This document shows, piece after piece, positions 42,501 through 53,354 of a stretch of DNA of 64,000 nt; position 1 is the first letter of the stretch, and each line of letters starts with the position of its first letter. Both the position numbers and the translations under genes were made by a program. The notes beneath the pieces were generated by a model. It saw nothing but the letters and a program-made list of their open reading frames with translations, made no database searches and was not told the DNA's origin. The DNA is from Mesostigma viride (lineage: Eukaryota > Streptophyta > Mesostigmatophyceae > Mesostigmatales > Mesostigmataceae): contig RPFO01000359.1 of NCBI GenBank assembly GCA_009746045.1, positions 654,662 through 718,661 of the forward strand, in the 5' to 3' direction.

Positions 42501-45500
42501 TGGCGGACCGACTGCGGGGCGTGTCCTTGAAGCGTGCGTCAGCCCTAGGGATGATTGCGCTGATGGAGCTCCCTTGTCTGCCACAAGCCCATACACCGTA
42601 TGCCGGTTGCGTGGCTGTGTGTGGCCTTGTGCTCCTCCTCACGACTAGCGCTCAGTTTTGACACAGTGTGGTGTGGCCTTTGAAGGTGCCCTTTGAAGCA
42701 CCAGTTTCTTGAAACGTGAGAAACAAGCCTGTCCTACGAACGCACCGCCTCCACAACCCCTCTAGTTCCTTTCGTAAGGCATTTTATGTCTGTGGTGTCG
42801 CTCAAGGCGTGAGCCAGGGTGTTTCCTCGTGGCCCCCCTCCAGTCGTGATTCGGACTGTCTCCATACAGCCTGCAATTCTAGGGGGGGGCTGCAGCCCCG
42901 GGATCACCTGGCAGCGGCCGACGTCTCCGGCCAGGTGGCTTGGTGTCAAAATCGGGCTTGGTTTTGGAGGAAGGCAGCAGTCTACAGACATGCTTCCACT
43001 CAGTGCGGATTACAACTGTTTTTCAAGTGTCACCCTTGCATGAACATGTTGCACGTCCTTTACCCAGCAGCTTTCCTGAAACTTTTGTGTCCATTTCCAG
43101 CTTCAGCTGTGTGTTGTGTTTTGTCAATTGTCAAAGCACGCCACAGGGAAGCGTTATGGTCAGGAACACGCTCAACGATTCGTGTGCCAAGGCGTCCAAG
43201 CTTAATCAAATACGAGGTCCTGTAGCTCTCTGTTGTGATTGCGCGTTGAGCATGGAGCTAACGCACTTAACCCGTTAACTACATGTTATGCCCATCCCAT
43301 CCGTGTGTCATCTTCATGTCTGTGCAGCGCCGTGGATGCCGTTGACTGGTTTGATTACGTGAGTACTGGTTTGATTTTTACACAAGTATAGTATAATAAA
43401 TATAACATCCAAGCCCGGTAAATAGCCAACACAGGCCTGCTGTATAGTCCTATCCCTCACCAGAGACACAATTATGCGTGTCGCACTCTCCTCACACATA
43501 TACTCCCGCTTCCCGCTTCTCTAATTATTTTTAAAGAAACAAACATATTAAGAACTCGCCTTTCTTTGAACGCCCTGGCACGTTGCTCTGTCGCTGCGCA
43601 GTTTCATCGCTGCGCGTCCGCGACTGGTACGTGGAGGACCTGCCCGGCAGAGGTCGAGCTGCCACCACGAGCGGTGCCACTGGGCAGGAAGGACCAGGAG
43701 GCACTGCCGGGGCTGCTGTGGCGACAAATAGCGACATGGACATGGAGGTTGGTATTCTTCAGTGGAGGAGTTGGCAAAAAAGGAGACGGGAGGAGAGGGG
43801 AGGAGAGGGGAGGGGAGGGGAGGGGAGGGGAGGGGAGGGGAGGGGAGGGGAGGGGAGGGAGGGGAGGGGAGGGGAGGGGAGGGGAGGGAGGGGAGGGAGG
43901 GGAGGGGAGGGGAGGGGAGGGGAGGGGAGGGGAGGGAGGGGAGGGGAGGGGAGGGGAGGGGAGGGAGGGGAGGGGAGGGGAAGAGAGAGAAGCAGGAGCA
44001 TGAATACTCCGTTGTGTTATGCACAGTTTAAAGTATGTCTTGGTGTTACATTGTCGTGTTGCGTTTTCCACCGTGTTGCAACGCTCCACTGTGTGGCGAT
44101 AGAGGCACTCTGTTGTGTACTGTGTAGCATCCGCACCTGCTGCACTGAGCAGTTGCTTCCTGATATACTTTAGGCCGGCCGGTCAATCATGGGCGCGCAT
44201 CTCCTGCGGCCCACTTTCTGGCAGGCGGTCCCAAGGCTTCTCTTTTAAGTGAGGCATGATAATGCACCGTTGTCCACATCGTCGTACAGATCTGTTGTTC
44301 AGCATTGGCAGGCGTGGATGCTCACAGAGGCGCACATTCATTTATGCGTGGTTGCACACGTAACACAATTAACTTGCTTAGGCTGCACCCATAGTACAAT
44401 TAGCTGGCATCCGCTGAAGTACGGTTCATTACCGTGACCGGGCGCGCAACGCTGGTGCGTGCAGATTGGTCCCTTTGCACCCGGACTGTTCATTTTTCTG
44501 AGAGAATGGAGCAGACCGCTGTGTATCGAATTTGGGGTCAGCTGATTCAATTTGTACTTAGGAAATGGGAGGCTTTTGTATGCTGGCTTTAACCACTCCC
44601 CTCCCCTCTCTTGCCACGGCACGACAGGCTGCGTCGCACGGCTGGGTCCCTGGCTTGGTCCACCTCCTGCTGGCCTCATCACCAGGGGACTGCCACGACC
44701 AAGGCAACTCGGACACCCCCAGAGACAGCCAGGGTGGCACGAGGAAGGCCGGTGTTTCCCGACCGGGGCAGGTCGAAGGCGCGAGGAATGCGGCGGATGC
44801 GGCGACCGCGAACGCAGCAAGCGGAGCGCAGGCGTGCTCAGAACGTTCAGAACGAGGGAAGCCTGAGGCGGGGCCAGCGCCTCTTGATGCCCACCGCTTG
44901 CGCGTAGGGGACGGTCTGCTGGCCGTGACGGTGGCGGAAGACAAGCTCCGGCTGCTGATACAAGGTGCGTGTTTGTGTTTGTGTGTGTGTGTGCGCGCAT
45001 GTGAATGTGTTTTTGTGTGTGCGCGCGTATGTGCTTTGGCACCCAGTCTTGCTGCTTCTCTTGGTGTCTTGCTGCTTCTATTGGTGGATCTGTTGCGCTT
45101 CTATTGGTGTGTGCATCTCTGAAACCCCCTCGTTTTACTTAGGTGTCTTTCTCAGCTGTTGCGTCTTGCCTCTGCCAAATTTGGAATCTTCATGGCAATC
45201 TCTTCCATAGTCATGGCAGATTTTCTGTGGCACTGTGCACTCATGCCACACAATCACCTGCATGCTATTGCCGGCCTCCAGGCCTGCCAACATTTTTGCC
45301 TGTCATCTCGCAACCTGCCTGCCAACTAAGAATAGTTTTTTCCCCACGAATGCACCCTCCTGTTGTGATGGCCCGTCTGAGCCCATCAGCATGCACAAAG
45401 GTATCAGTGCCCAACTGTGTTTCTGACCAGTCGGAGGAGCTTGTAGTAATGGGCACTACAAGGGCAGCTGCATCCCTGGGCCTCATAAGTAGGCCAAGGA

Positions 45501-46009
45501 CACCACGAGCAGTGGACAACGTGCCCTTGAGCACTGATGTTGCCTCACCCATGAAATATTGTGCGTTATCTGGCGCGCTTCATGTGAAACCGTTCTAGTC
45601 GGCACTGCCGGCTCTCCCCTCCTTGTGGTAACTCATGCTCATAACTTGTTTGATGGTATTGAGGCCTGCAATTTCCGAATAGGCTCCACTCTCTGCTAAA
45701 GGTCTTTTGGGCAGTTGGTATGTTTAGTTCGGGGTGCCTTCAAAAAGCTAGACACCTAAAGCCACGAAATCTATGCCGGAGTTCCTACTTCGAAACGAGC
45801 TCGAACTACTCTGAATTTTTCGCGTTTTCCACGTACCGTTTAGCAGCATGTAGTGTGCTTTTTGTGGTTCGACCACCACACGATATTGGCCTGCTATCTG
45901 ATGTGTGCTTGTTTTCTGCCTGTGTACATGTATGCATGGATGTGTATGTGTGCCCCGATTTCCCCCTTTTTCAGAGCTCAAAGTTGCCTACAAGGCGATG
46001 GATGGCTAA
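36531..46009 (+). CDS. COMMD4: COMM domain-containing protein 4 homologue, eight exons
   Basis: Exons: 36531-36605, 37491-37565 (tentative), 38272-38311, 41595-41714, 42453-42533, 43602-43747, 44628-44964 and 45975-46009. All junctions are GT-AG and in phase, giving about 302 residues and TAA. It starts MKFHFCGGHDVPDWLLAEIF, very close to the COMMD4 N-terminus. Next come ALEKFAADCKM, then VRACMAALRFIVSNATKFGV with ELMQLGLPR, then EHGDMLCRPYKDH (helical domain). The COMM domain follows (LSSLRVRDWYVED ... LVHLLLASSPGD ... LRVGDGLLAVTVAEDKLRLL) and ends ELKVAYKAMDG. COMMD proteins form the Commander complex in endosomal recycling. The protein is longer than the usual ~200 residues because of Gly/Ala/Thr-rich and Arg/Ala-rich inserts within the COMM domain. 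Exon 2 (LKARMGLLCDL...) fits phase and position but has weak similarity. Confidence 0.9.
37566..37720 (+). repeat. Three tandem decayed LINE A-type termini
   Basis: GGGTTGATGCTCCGCGTG..TAATTAAT is repeated about every 55-60 bp (37567, 37619, 37673) with increasing decay. The units resemble GGGTTAATGCTCCGTGACT plus a TTAA tail, the LINE A terminus. They lie right after tentative COMMD4 exon 2. Confidence 0.6.
38422..38587. repeat. 41-bp tandem repeat, four units
   Basis: Units begin at about 38422, 38463, 38504 and 38546 with TATCTGGCAGAAGAGTGTG and variants. It lies in COMMD4 intron 3 and is not coding in the gene model. Confidence 0.9.
39383..39603. repeat. 73-bp tandem repeat, three units
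   Basis: GATGGGTTGTGGCACTAACA begins units at 39383, 39456 and 39530 with near identity. COMMD4 intron 3. Confidence 0.95.
39768..40838. repeat. 1-kb (CACACATG)n octanucleotide satellite
   Basis: About 125 units of CACACATG with scattered T-to-C and other changes, ending in plain CA repeats. It lies in COMMD4 intron 3. All six frames are open over long distances because the unit lacks stops, so the Cys/Val/His- and Thr/His-rich frames are artefacts. Confidence 0.97.
43795..43985. repeat. (GGGGA)n satellite
   Basis: About 38 units of GGGGA with occasional GGGA, in COMMD4 intron 6 shortly after the donor at 43748. G-rich on the transcribed sense strand. Confidence 0.97.
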
Positions 46010-46225
46010 GTAGCATGGCATCTACACGTGTCGGCAGTTGCATGGCATTCAAGATCAAGCGACAACCAGCTCACTTATATGTCTGCGTCATGCGTCAGGC
46101 ACATGCTAGATCTCTTTGCCAGCACTGCTGGCCACAAGCCTGGTGGCAGATGTCATCAGGACATTTGACCACGATCACGGGGGGGGGCAACCCATTCCAG
46201 CAGCAGGCTAGCCGACCTCAATAAA

Positions 46226-48871
46226 TTAAGGGGAGGTGGCACCCCAAAAACCTTAAAATTTGACATATGCTAATATCACTTGAAATTCATTTGCACAATG
46301 CTGAATTATGATTGGGGGCACTAAATAACATCTCTAGTGAGTTGTCCATGCACTTGTTGGGGGTACTACCCCCATATATACGCCAATAATGCGCTATAAA
46401 TAGCAAAAGACGCTAATTAGGGCTGGGTATGCCCCAGCCAATGCACTTATTTGTTGGCTACCAAAAATCAAGGTCATATAGTTCCCTGAGTTTGTAGCTT
46501 GCTGAGCTATTTACATCATGGAAATGGCAAAACCTTGAACAGTTATTAATTTTCCCGCAAAACAGGTCATTTTTTACCGGACATTGAGAATAAACACATC
46601 ATAAACACTTCCGATAAGGCCACAAAATCAACAAAAATTCCGGCTAACAGGGGGACAGCAGTGTTCCAAGTCCCGGGTCATTCCGACAAGTCTAGCTCAA
46701 GTTATTGCGTCAGACGTGTTTTCAGAAAAATGCCCGCTAAAACAGAAAATGTCACTATATCAGCCCTTGTAAGCATCCTGCACAAGGCAGGCAGGGCAAA
46801 ACCAATCCCCCTTGGGCTCCTTAGTCAACGGGGGGTCAGCGCAGCACCCATGCAGTCCTCCCTTGCACCCGGATGTGCTGCACAGCAGGAAAGGGACACC
46901 GTCAATTTCATCCGGGGACGCACATGCAAGGCAAGGAATATCATCAACATCATTCTCATCATCACTGCTACCTTCCCCATCGCCCCCTGCCCCTCCCTTT
47001 GCATCACGTCGTGACAGCCACCCTTAAAACTGGTCATTCCGACAAGTCTAGCTCAAGTAATAAGGTTATGCGTGCTAAAACCTGAACATAAGCTTAAGGG
47101 GGTTTTTCTTTGTATATGGCCACTTAGGCATGCTGTTTTCCATCCAAAAAGCCAGAAAGCATGCCCCACTCAATCACAAAACATAAGCAAACGGCTAGGC
47201 ACCACATCTGCCCTCACCTGCCCTCGGCATGGCCAACCTTGCCAGCGCAAGCATAGCAACACGATCGCTAGGCATACATGCCAAGAGAGCATACACTATA
47301 CTCTACCCAAGGTTACCTTGTAAACTTCATGCCAAGAACTCAGCAAATCTATGATCAACAGCACATATAGTTAACTCTAGCACACTGATGACGACACATG
47401 CTCAAGGTTGGGGGTCACTGTGGCACGCACTGATGGGTTTCCTAGACGACCACTCACCACCTGACAAGGCGCTAAGGACCACTCAGAAAGCAAGTAAACA
47501 AAATCACACTTTTCATTCCATCCAACATGCATCAAATCCATGCTGAATATGTTATGAAGTACAAAGGGGTGGCCACGCACCTCATACTCCTTCACCGTCC
47601 CTCGAGCATGGCCAGACTTATAAGTACGTGAATAGCAATAATGATGATGGCACTAACATGCATTACCAGCATTTTCTATGTTTCTCCCAGGTTAGAATGT
47701 AAGGGTTATGCCAACCAAGCTTACCAACACAGCAACAACTCCTTAACTGCCCTACCCGACATGGGCAACAAACTGGAACTATGGAGGGCAAGGAACCAAG
47801 GAGATCATGGCATACAAAGCTTGCATGCAGTCAACCATGTCAACCATGGTTAGCTCAGCACATTGCTGTCTTGTCACATCATCATAACAAGGAAAGCTCA
47901 AAAAACCAATGATGGCAGCTATCTACATGCAGTCACACAAACGCAATATCTCCAACATGGTCGTCGATAAAAAAACTTCCTTCCCTACACGATCAAATGC
48001 AAAGAAACCAGTGGCGGCCGTTCAGCTTCTGACCGCTGTGATGCCGCTGCGAGGAAAGGGTTCGTCACTATCACACAACAAGAAGCGTCCATACGCACAA
48101 CATCCTTGCCAGAACACGTGCTATGAAATCCCTTACGCCTTCCCTAGGATCTATCGGCTGAGACTGAAGCGGATTTGATCAAGACATCAACGAAAACAAG
48201 CTAAAGCTGCCAGGTATTCGTCAACACGACGGCGAGCAACGGAGAGTTAACTGGCGGAAACTGACCAAAACGAACGCAAAAAACTTCGAACGATGAGCTC
48301 TTCGAAGAAAGAACTGATAGTAGATAACAGTCGCCACAAATCTATACCTTGCCCTCGTAGATCCCTCGCCCAGGCGCGCAACAACGGCCGTTCTTCCATG
48401 GAAGGTTCCGACGTGCACTGCGCAGGCCTGAAGAATTACTTACCGAGAATGGCCGAAAATGTAGCAAAAAGCACCAGTTCGGTTTGAAAGTCAATGCTAC
48501 CGATATTAATGCATCCTTCACGATCAAAAAGACCCCCAAAACTGAGAATTTACTGCCGCTATCACGAATTCTATTTTATTCCGCGCGACCAAAAAATGCA
48601 GTTTACCCCCCATGCCGATGGCAGTAAAAGAAAGCAGCGATATTGTAAACCAGCTACTTGCCGCCACAACCCAACATCATTAAATCATCGTATTCAACAT
48701 TCGAGCAATTTTTTGGCATTTCTCTAGCCCTACATTGCTAGTTTCGCCTAAACGCAGTCGCCATGGCCACTTCCGCAAGTGGTGCGCGCACGGAGCACCC
48801 ACTTTTCACGGTACGGCCGGTACCGCGAATTTTTTCGCGCGGAAAATATTCGGCGCGCCACGTCCCCTTAA
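46226..48871 (-). mobile_element. TTAA-flanked terminal-inverted-repeat element, copy 1
   Basis: A 2638-bp unit (46230-48867) between TTAA at 46226-46229 and TTAA at 48868-48871. The ends are GGGGAGGTGGCACC and, reverse-complemented, GGGGACGTGGCGCG: short imperfect inverted repeats. TTAA duplication is the hallmark of piggyBac-type elements, but no transposase was recognised, so the superfamily is inferred. The minus strand carries short exon-like segments ending in a PHD finger. The right-hand TTAA is the tail of a LINE B relic (48872-49062). Copy 2 is at 60850-63551, about 97% identical by eye. Confidence 0.8.
46764..47037 (-). pseudogene. PHD-finger exon in copy 1, frameshifted upstream
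   Basis: Minus-strand frame encoding a PHD finger: CLACASPDEIDGVPFLLC, then CKGGLHGCCADPP, then DWFCPACLVQDAYKG and stop. The Cys4-His-Cys3 pattern is complete. Relative to copy 2, one base is missing near 46983 (ATCGCCCCC versus ATCGTCCCCC), which breaks the acidic linker upstream. The last codons (YKG, stop) are the uninterrupted version of the site that carries a LINE tail in copy 2. Confidence 0.75.
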
Positions 48872-49062
48872 TTTACACATAACTGCGTCACGTGAGCACA
48901 AGTCTTAGGGAAATGAATACATGGGATGGGGTGGGTGGATGGAGCTATGTCTAGTACCTAGTTACAGGGTTACGGGCACCACGGCCCGAATCGCTATGCA
49001 TGCCAAACTGGGTCACACACGTGCAGCCAACGCTAGCTTCCCGGGTGTGAGCCCGTCAGCAA
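48872..49062 (-). mobile_element. LINE B 3'-end relic
   Basis: The reverse complement carries LINE B tail sequences in order: GACGGGCTCAC-CCCGGG, TTTGGCATGCATAGCGATTC, GGTGCCC, CTGTAACTAGG, CCCATCCCATGT and CTCACGTGACGCAGTTATGT, then AAATTAA. Part of the end of ORF2 is deleted. Its TTAA is shared with the adjoining TTAA element. Confidence 0.8.
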
Positions 49063-49102
49063 CTCATTAATTAATTAATTAATTAATTAATTAATTAGGA
49101 AC

Positions 49103-49236
49103 ATAACTCCGTTCAAGCGGAGGAGGCGTTTTGATGAGTAGTGCAGTTAGGATTTTCTAGATAGAGTTAGGATAGTTCGATCACGCGGCTTCCTCCACCC
49201 CACGGAGGCATGTTATAATTTAATTTTTTTTTTTTT
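49103..49236 (+). mobile_element. LINE C 3'-end relic
   Basis: Plus-strand AAGCGGAGGAGGCGTTTTGA encodes KRRRRFDE and TAG, matching the ORF2 end KRRRLFDE at 63782 on the other strand. It is followed by the same 3' UTR words (GTTAGGATTTTCTAGA, GGAGGCATGTTATAATTTAA) and a T-run. Confidence 0.75.
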
Positions 49237-49999
49237 AATAACTCCGTTGGGAGTATATGTAGCACATAGCCCTGAGAAGGGGCATATGAGCCTATAATAC
49301 ATTCTAACTGGCTGTCCGCGACACTCCCGGAGCTAGTGTATACAGGGGGGGGGGGTAGCCCCCCCCCACCCCCCCACCCCCAAAACTGGGGGGGCGGGGG
49401 GTAAGGGGTTGGACCCCCCCCCCCCCCCCAAGAAAATGGGGGGGGGGGGGGTTAGGGGGTTTTGGATGCAGACCCCCCCCCCCCCTCCCTGAAATATAAA
49501 TATTTTCCGGGTAAATGGGTATTTTTTATTAACCAATAGCGGAATATCGGTAGGTTAAGAGGTACCACGTATCGACCAGCTGGTTACCCACTGAGGGTAG
49601 TGTGATAGGTGAAAGGTTTAGAACGGGAGCATTATGTGACCAGGGGAGCCAAGTGACGCGCGTAAGGTCACCGTGAGGAATGCAAGTAAACACCCTGTTG
49701 CGTCCCAGGTATAAATATTACTCCTTTTTCCAGGTAAATAGGTGTACGTTTATTCCAAATACAAGCTTAAGGGGGGGGGGATGCTTCGCATCCCCCCCAA
49801 AAGAAGGCGCAAAGCCGACCGTAACTCTAGTAGTCGAGTTTCGATCCGTCCGCCGACACATGGCAACTCGATTCAAGTCAACTGAAGCTTATGAAGGGGG
49901 CTGAAAAAAGGAAAAGGTCGGGAGACAAATAACGACACCCTGTGTGGGCCTGTAACACCGCAGTCCGTCCGCCCTTCCCAGTTTCCACCCACCCGGAGG

Positions 50000-51060
50000 C
50001 CATTTGCCGCCTCAGTGAGACGCCCCGCCCCAGGCGAGGTCGCAACCCCCCCCCCCCTCAGCAAGCCGATGGTCTTTACATGTATTGAGGTCGCAATGAG
50101 GCCCCCCACCCTCCTGAGCGAGACGACGCCAGAGTCTGCGGGATCCCCCCCACTCACCCACCCGGAGGTTCCCCCCCCCTCCCCCTCAGCCATGATACGC
50201 CCCCCGCCGACCGGCCCAGGAAAAGTACGAAGATCCGCCACAGGATGCCTCCCCGCTTGAGTGAGACGGCGAGGTCGCAAGGCCCCCCGCCCTCCTCAGC
50301 GAAACGCCAGAGTCTGCGGGATCCCCCGCCCCCCTCGCCCCCCACCCACCCGGAGGTCGGTACCCCCCCCCCCCCCCCGCTCTCCCCCCTCAGCCGGCCG
50401 GCATGATGCGCCCCCCCGCCCCCCCGAAAAGGCGTGGCGCGAAGGATAGGCGTCGACCACGAGGACCCCTGAAAAAGACCGGAAAAGTATGAAGATCCGC
50501 CACAGGATGCCTCCCCGCCTGAGTGAGACGGCGAGGTCGCAAGGCCCCCGCGCCCCCCACCCGCCACCCGGAGGTTCCCCCGCCTCCCCCCCCGAGGACA
50601 TTAAGACGGTCCGCCCCGGCCGGGCGAGGTCGCAGGGCTCCCCGCCCTCCTGAGTGAGCAAGACGCCAGAGTCTGCGGGATCCCCCGCCCCCCCGCTCCC
50701 CCACCCACCCGGAGTTCCTCCCCCCCCCCCCCCCCCCCCCCGCCCCCCCCCCCCCCGCCCCCCACCCACCCGGAGTTCCTCCCCCCCCCGCCGCCCCCCC
50801 CCCCTTCCCCCCCCCCTGCCCCCCGCCCCACCCACCCGGAGTTCCTCCCCCCCGCCCCCCCACCCACCCGGAGCTCCTCCCCCCCCCCCCCCCCCCCCGC
50901 GCCCCTTCCCCACCCCCCCCCCCCGCCCCCACCCACCCGGAGTTCCTCCCCCCCCCCCGCCGCCCCCCCCCCTCCCCTTCCCCCCAACCCCCTGCCCCCC
51001 GCCCCACCCACCCGGAGTTCCTCCCCCCGCCCCCCCCGCCCCTCCCGCCCCCCGCGGTTT
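50000..51060. repeat. C-rich degenerate tandem array
   Basis: Repeated words include CCACCCACCCGGAGTTCCTC (at least six times) separated by long C-runs, and ACGCCAGAGTCTGCGGGATC at about 50125, 50306 and 50670. The minus strand has dense G-runs able to form quadruplexes. The Gly-rich frames are artefacts. Confidence 0.85.
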
Positions 51061-51067
51061 TCGCAAG

Positions 51068-52812
51068 CTCGCTCGAGGCGCTAACGTCAACAATAATGTC
51101 GCGAGACGACTTGAAAGCCATTTAAAGATGCGAGCGAGTGAACGCGGCGCGAACTGAGGACAGGGGTCGACGACCGGAGGAGCGAAAAGTACGGAGATCC
51201 GCCACCTATATATAGCCTTGCCGAATGCTATTGGAGATACGGCGTCTTCTAGTTGATAACCAGTACAGTGTAGTTAATCCCTGCTATACAACAGCGTCTC
51301 ACTGAACAAACGCCTTTCGTCCTCCGCTCAAGATACGCCGTCTTCGATCCAGCCACGCACGGAAGCCTGTACGATCTCCAAATTCCGACGACTTGTGCCC
51401 AACGGTAAAAGGCGAAAAGGACACCCGTCGATCACGAGTTATCCACTGAAATGTACGGAAAGTTACGGCATACGGGCCACAGGGTGCCCGATGGTCTTTA
51501 GTACATGCAGGGCTTGACGGCTTTCGTCCGTCCAGCCGACCGTCAGGCTTGACGGCTTTCGTCCGTCAAGCTGACCGTCACGCTAGTAGGCGACCTATTT
51601 TCGGTAAGCCGACAGGTGGCAAGCGAAAAGACGAAAGCCGTCAAGCCGACCGTCACTCTAGTAGGCGACCCAGTTTCGGTCAGCCGACAGGTGGCAAGTC
51701 TCAAGAGTTCGACCGAGTACCCGCCAGTCAAGCTCGATCGAGTCGCTAACGTCAAAATGTCGCGAGACGACTTTAAAGCCATTAAAGATGCGAGCGAGTG
51801 AACGCCACTGAGAACAAAGTCGCTCCGTCCGCCGCCCGAGATACGGCGTCTTCGGCCCAACCACATACGGAAGCCTCCACGATCTCCAAAGTCCGTCTAC
51901 TTGCGCCCAACGGGAAACGGCGCCAAGGACACACGTCGACCACGAGGAGCTCCTGAAAAGTACGACAATTCTACGGAGATCCGCCACAGGATGCCCGATG
52001 GTTTTAAATATAGTTGGATATGCCCGATGGTTTTTAATATAGTTGGATACAGTCGGTTGCAAAATCCCAATTAGCAACTTTCGACGACTTAGAAACTTCG
52101 GTCAGTTTCAAACCTAACGTCTATTGGTCCCTTTTAAGCACCTGCATGGATCCAAGACGGAAAATTTTAACAGCAACAAAAGTTTAAGTATCTTCGCCCG
52201 TCAGTCTTTGGAGTTTGGACCGTCACTTCAGTAGACGACGCAGTTTGGATGTACCAACCTACGACGATCGTCGTAGGTTGGTATATGGGCAGCCGCCACG
52301 TGCAGGGGAATTACTTCAGGCGAACCTGTCCGGCCGCTAACGCAGTTTCGTCATTCCGACAGGTAGAAAGTCGAAAAAGGTGGAAAGTCGAACACGGCGA
52401 GAGCAACGGCGAAAAGACGAAAGCCGTCAAGCCGACCGTCACTCTAGTAGGCGACCCAGTTTCGATGAGTCGACAGGTGGCAAGTCGCAAAAGTTCGACC
52501 AACTACGCGCCAGTCAAGCTCGATCGACTCGCTAACGTCAAAATGTCGCGAGACGACTTTAAAGCCATTAAAGATGCGAGCGAGTGAACGCCAATAGCGT
52601 CTCACTGAACAAACGCCTTTCGTCCTCCGCTCAAGATACGCCGTCTTCGATCCAGCCACGCACGGAAGCCTGTACGATCTCAAAATTCCGACGACTTGTG
52701 CCCAACGGTAAAAGGCGAAAAGGACACCCGTCGATCACGAGTTATCCACTGAAATGTACGGAAAGTTACGGCGTACGGACCACAGGATGCCCGATGGTTT
52801 TTAATATAGTTG
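51068..52812. repeat. Three tandem Y-X modules inside the 3.9-kb element
   Basis: Module Y ends with AATGTCGCGAGACGAC...GATGCGAGCGAGTGAACG at about 51143, 51803 and 52588. Module X (CTCAAGATACGCCGTCTTCG ... GTGCCCGATGGT) follows at 51290-51500, in diverged form at 51830-52030, and at 52593-52803. The first and third X copies are nearly identical over about 200 bp. Y is open on the plus strand and ends MSRDDFKAIKDASE-stop in two copies. This may reflect duplication only. Confidence 0.8.
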
Positions 52813-53354
52813 ATAGCCAGTAGTTAATAATAACCCTCCCCTAAACCCTTCTTCCCTTCATCATGATTTGCAGCAACTCAATACGATTCAGTCCAGTCTC
52901 TCTTTGTGCCCCTACGTGGCATTTTCGCTTAGTATTCCTTACTTCTCAGAGGCCGCTCCCCCCCCCCGCGCCACTTCCCCTGCGTTTTGCCACCGGAACT
53001 ACCCGCGCCCCACCGGAACTACCCGCGCCCAAGCAGAGAGTTGTTTTTTAATACACTTAAGGATATATAAATTTTTGGGGGGCCGACCCCCCCCCCCCCC
53101 CCCCCAAAACTGGGGGGGGGGGGTCGGGGGTCAAGACCCCCCCCACCCCCCCACCCCAGAAAATGCCCCCCCGGGGGGTGGTATACACTAGCTCCGGGAG
53201 TGTCGCGGACAGCCAGCTAAGCTACTTCCTGCAAGGGTGGGAATGTAAACAACACTTGCTCTAGGTGCACCAGGGCACCCGCACCCGCATGGTCTATCAC
53301 GCTATGCCCGGGTAAGGGGGGAGCATGCCTGTGAGGGGGAAGATCATCATGGCT

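Larger units (their letters stand above)
49304..53220. mobile_element. 3.9-kb element with perfect 36-bp inverted ends and CTAA duplication
   Basis: 49308-49343 is the exact reverse complement of 53181-53216 (left end CTGGCTGTCCGCGACACTCC...). CTAA flanks both sides (49304-49307, 53217-53220). The paralogous sequence at 58721-58730 reads ATTCTAAGCTAC with one CTAA: an empty site, which proves insertion. The interior has G/C homopolymer blocks just inside each end, a C-rich array (50000-51060) and three tandem modules (51068-52812). No transposase was recognised. A 4-bp duplication fits several DNA transposon groups and does not decide the superfamily. Confidence 0.9.

Noticed and set aside
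43548-44173. Gly/Glu/Arg and Pro/Ser/Leu repeat frames
   Set aside because: Translation of (GGGGA)n in a COMMD4 intron, attached to real exon 43602-43747 only by read-through of the splice donor.
47641-47853. Plus-strand frame shared by both TTAA element copies (62319-62675 in copy 2)
   Set aside because: Shared only because the copies are nearly identical; it ends at different points, has no domain, and the exon-like evidence is on the minus strand.
48293-48487. Conserved 64-codon plus frame near the right end of the TTAA element (62973-63167 in copy 2)
   Set aside because: Present in both copies but differences are not biased to silent sites by eye and no motif is recognised; kept only as a remote possibility.
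50154-51157. Gly-rich and Pro-rich frames on both strands
   Set aside because: Homopolymer C/G runs inside the 3.9-kb element; open only because GGN and CCN codons lack stops.
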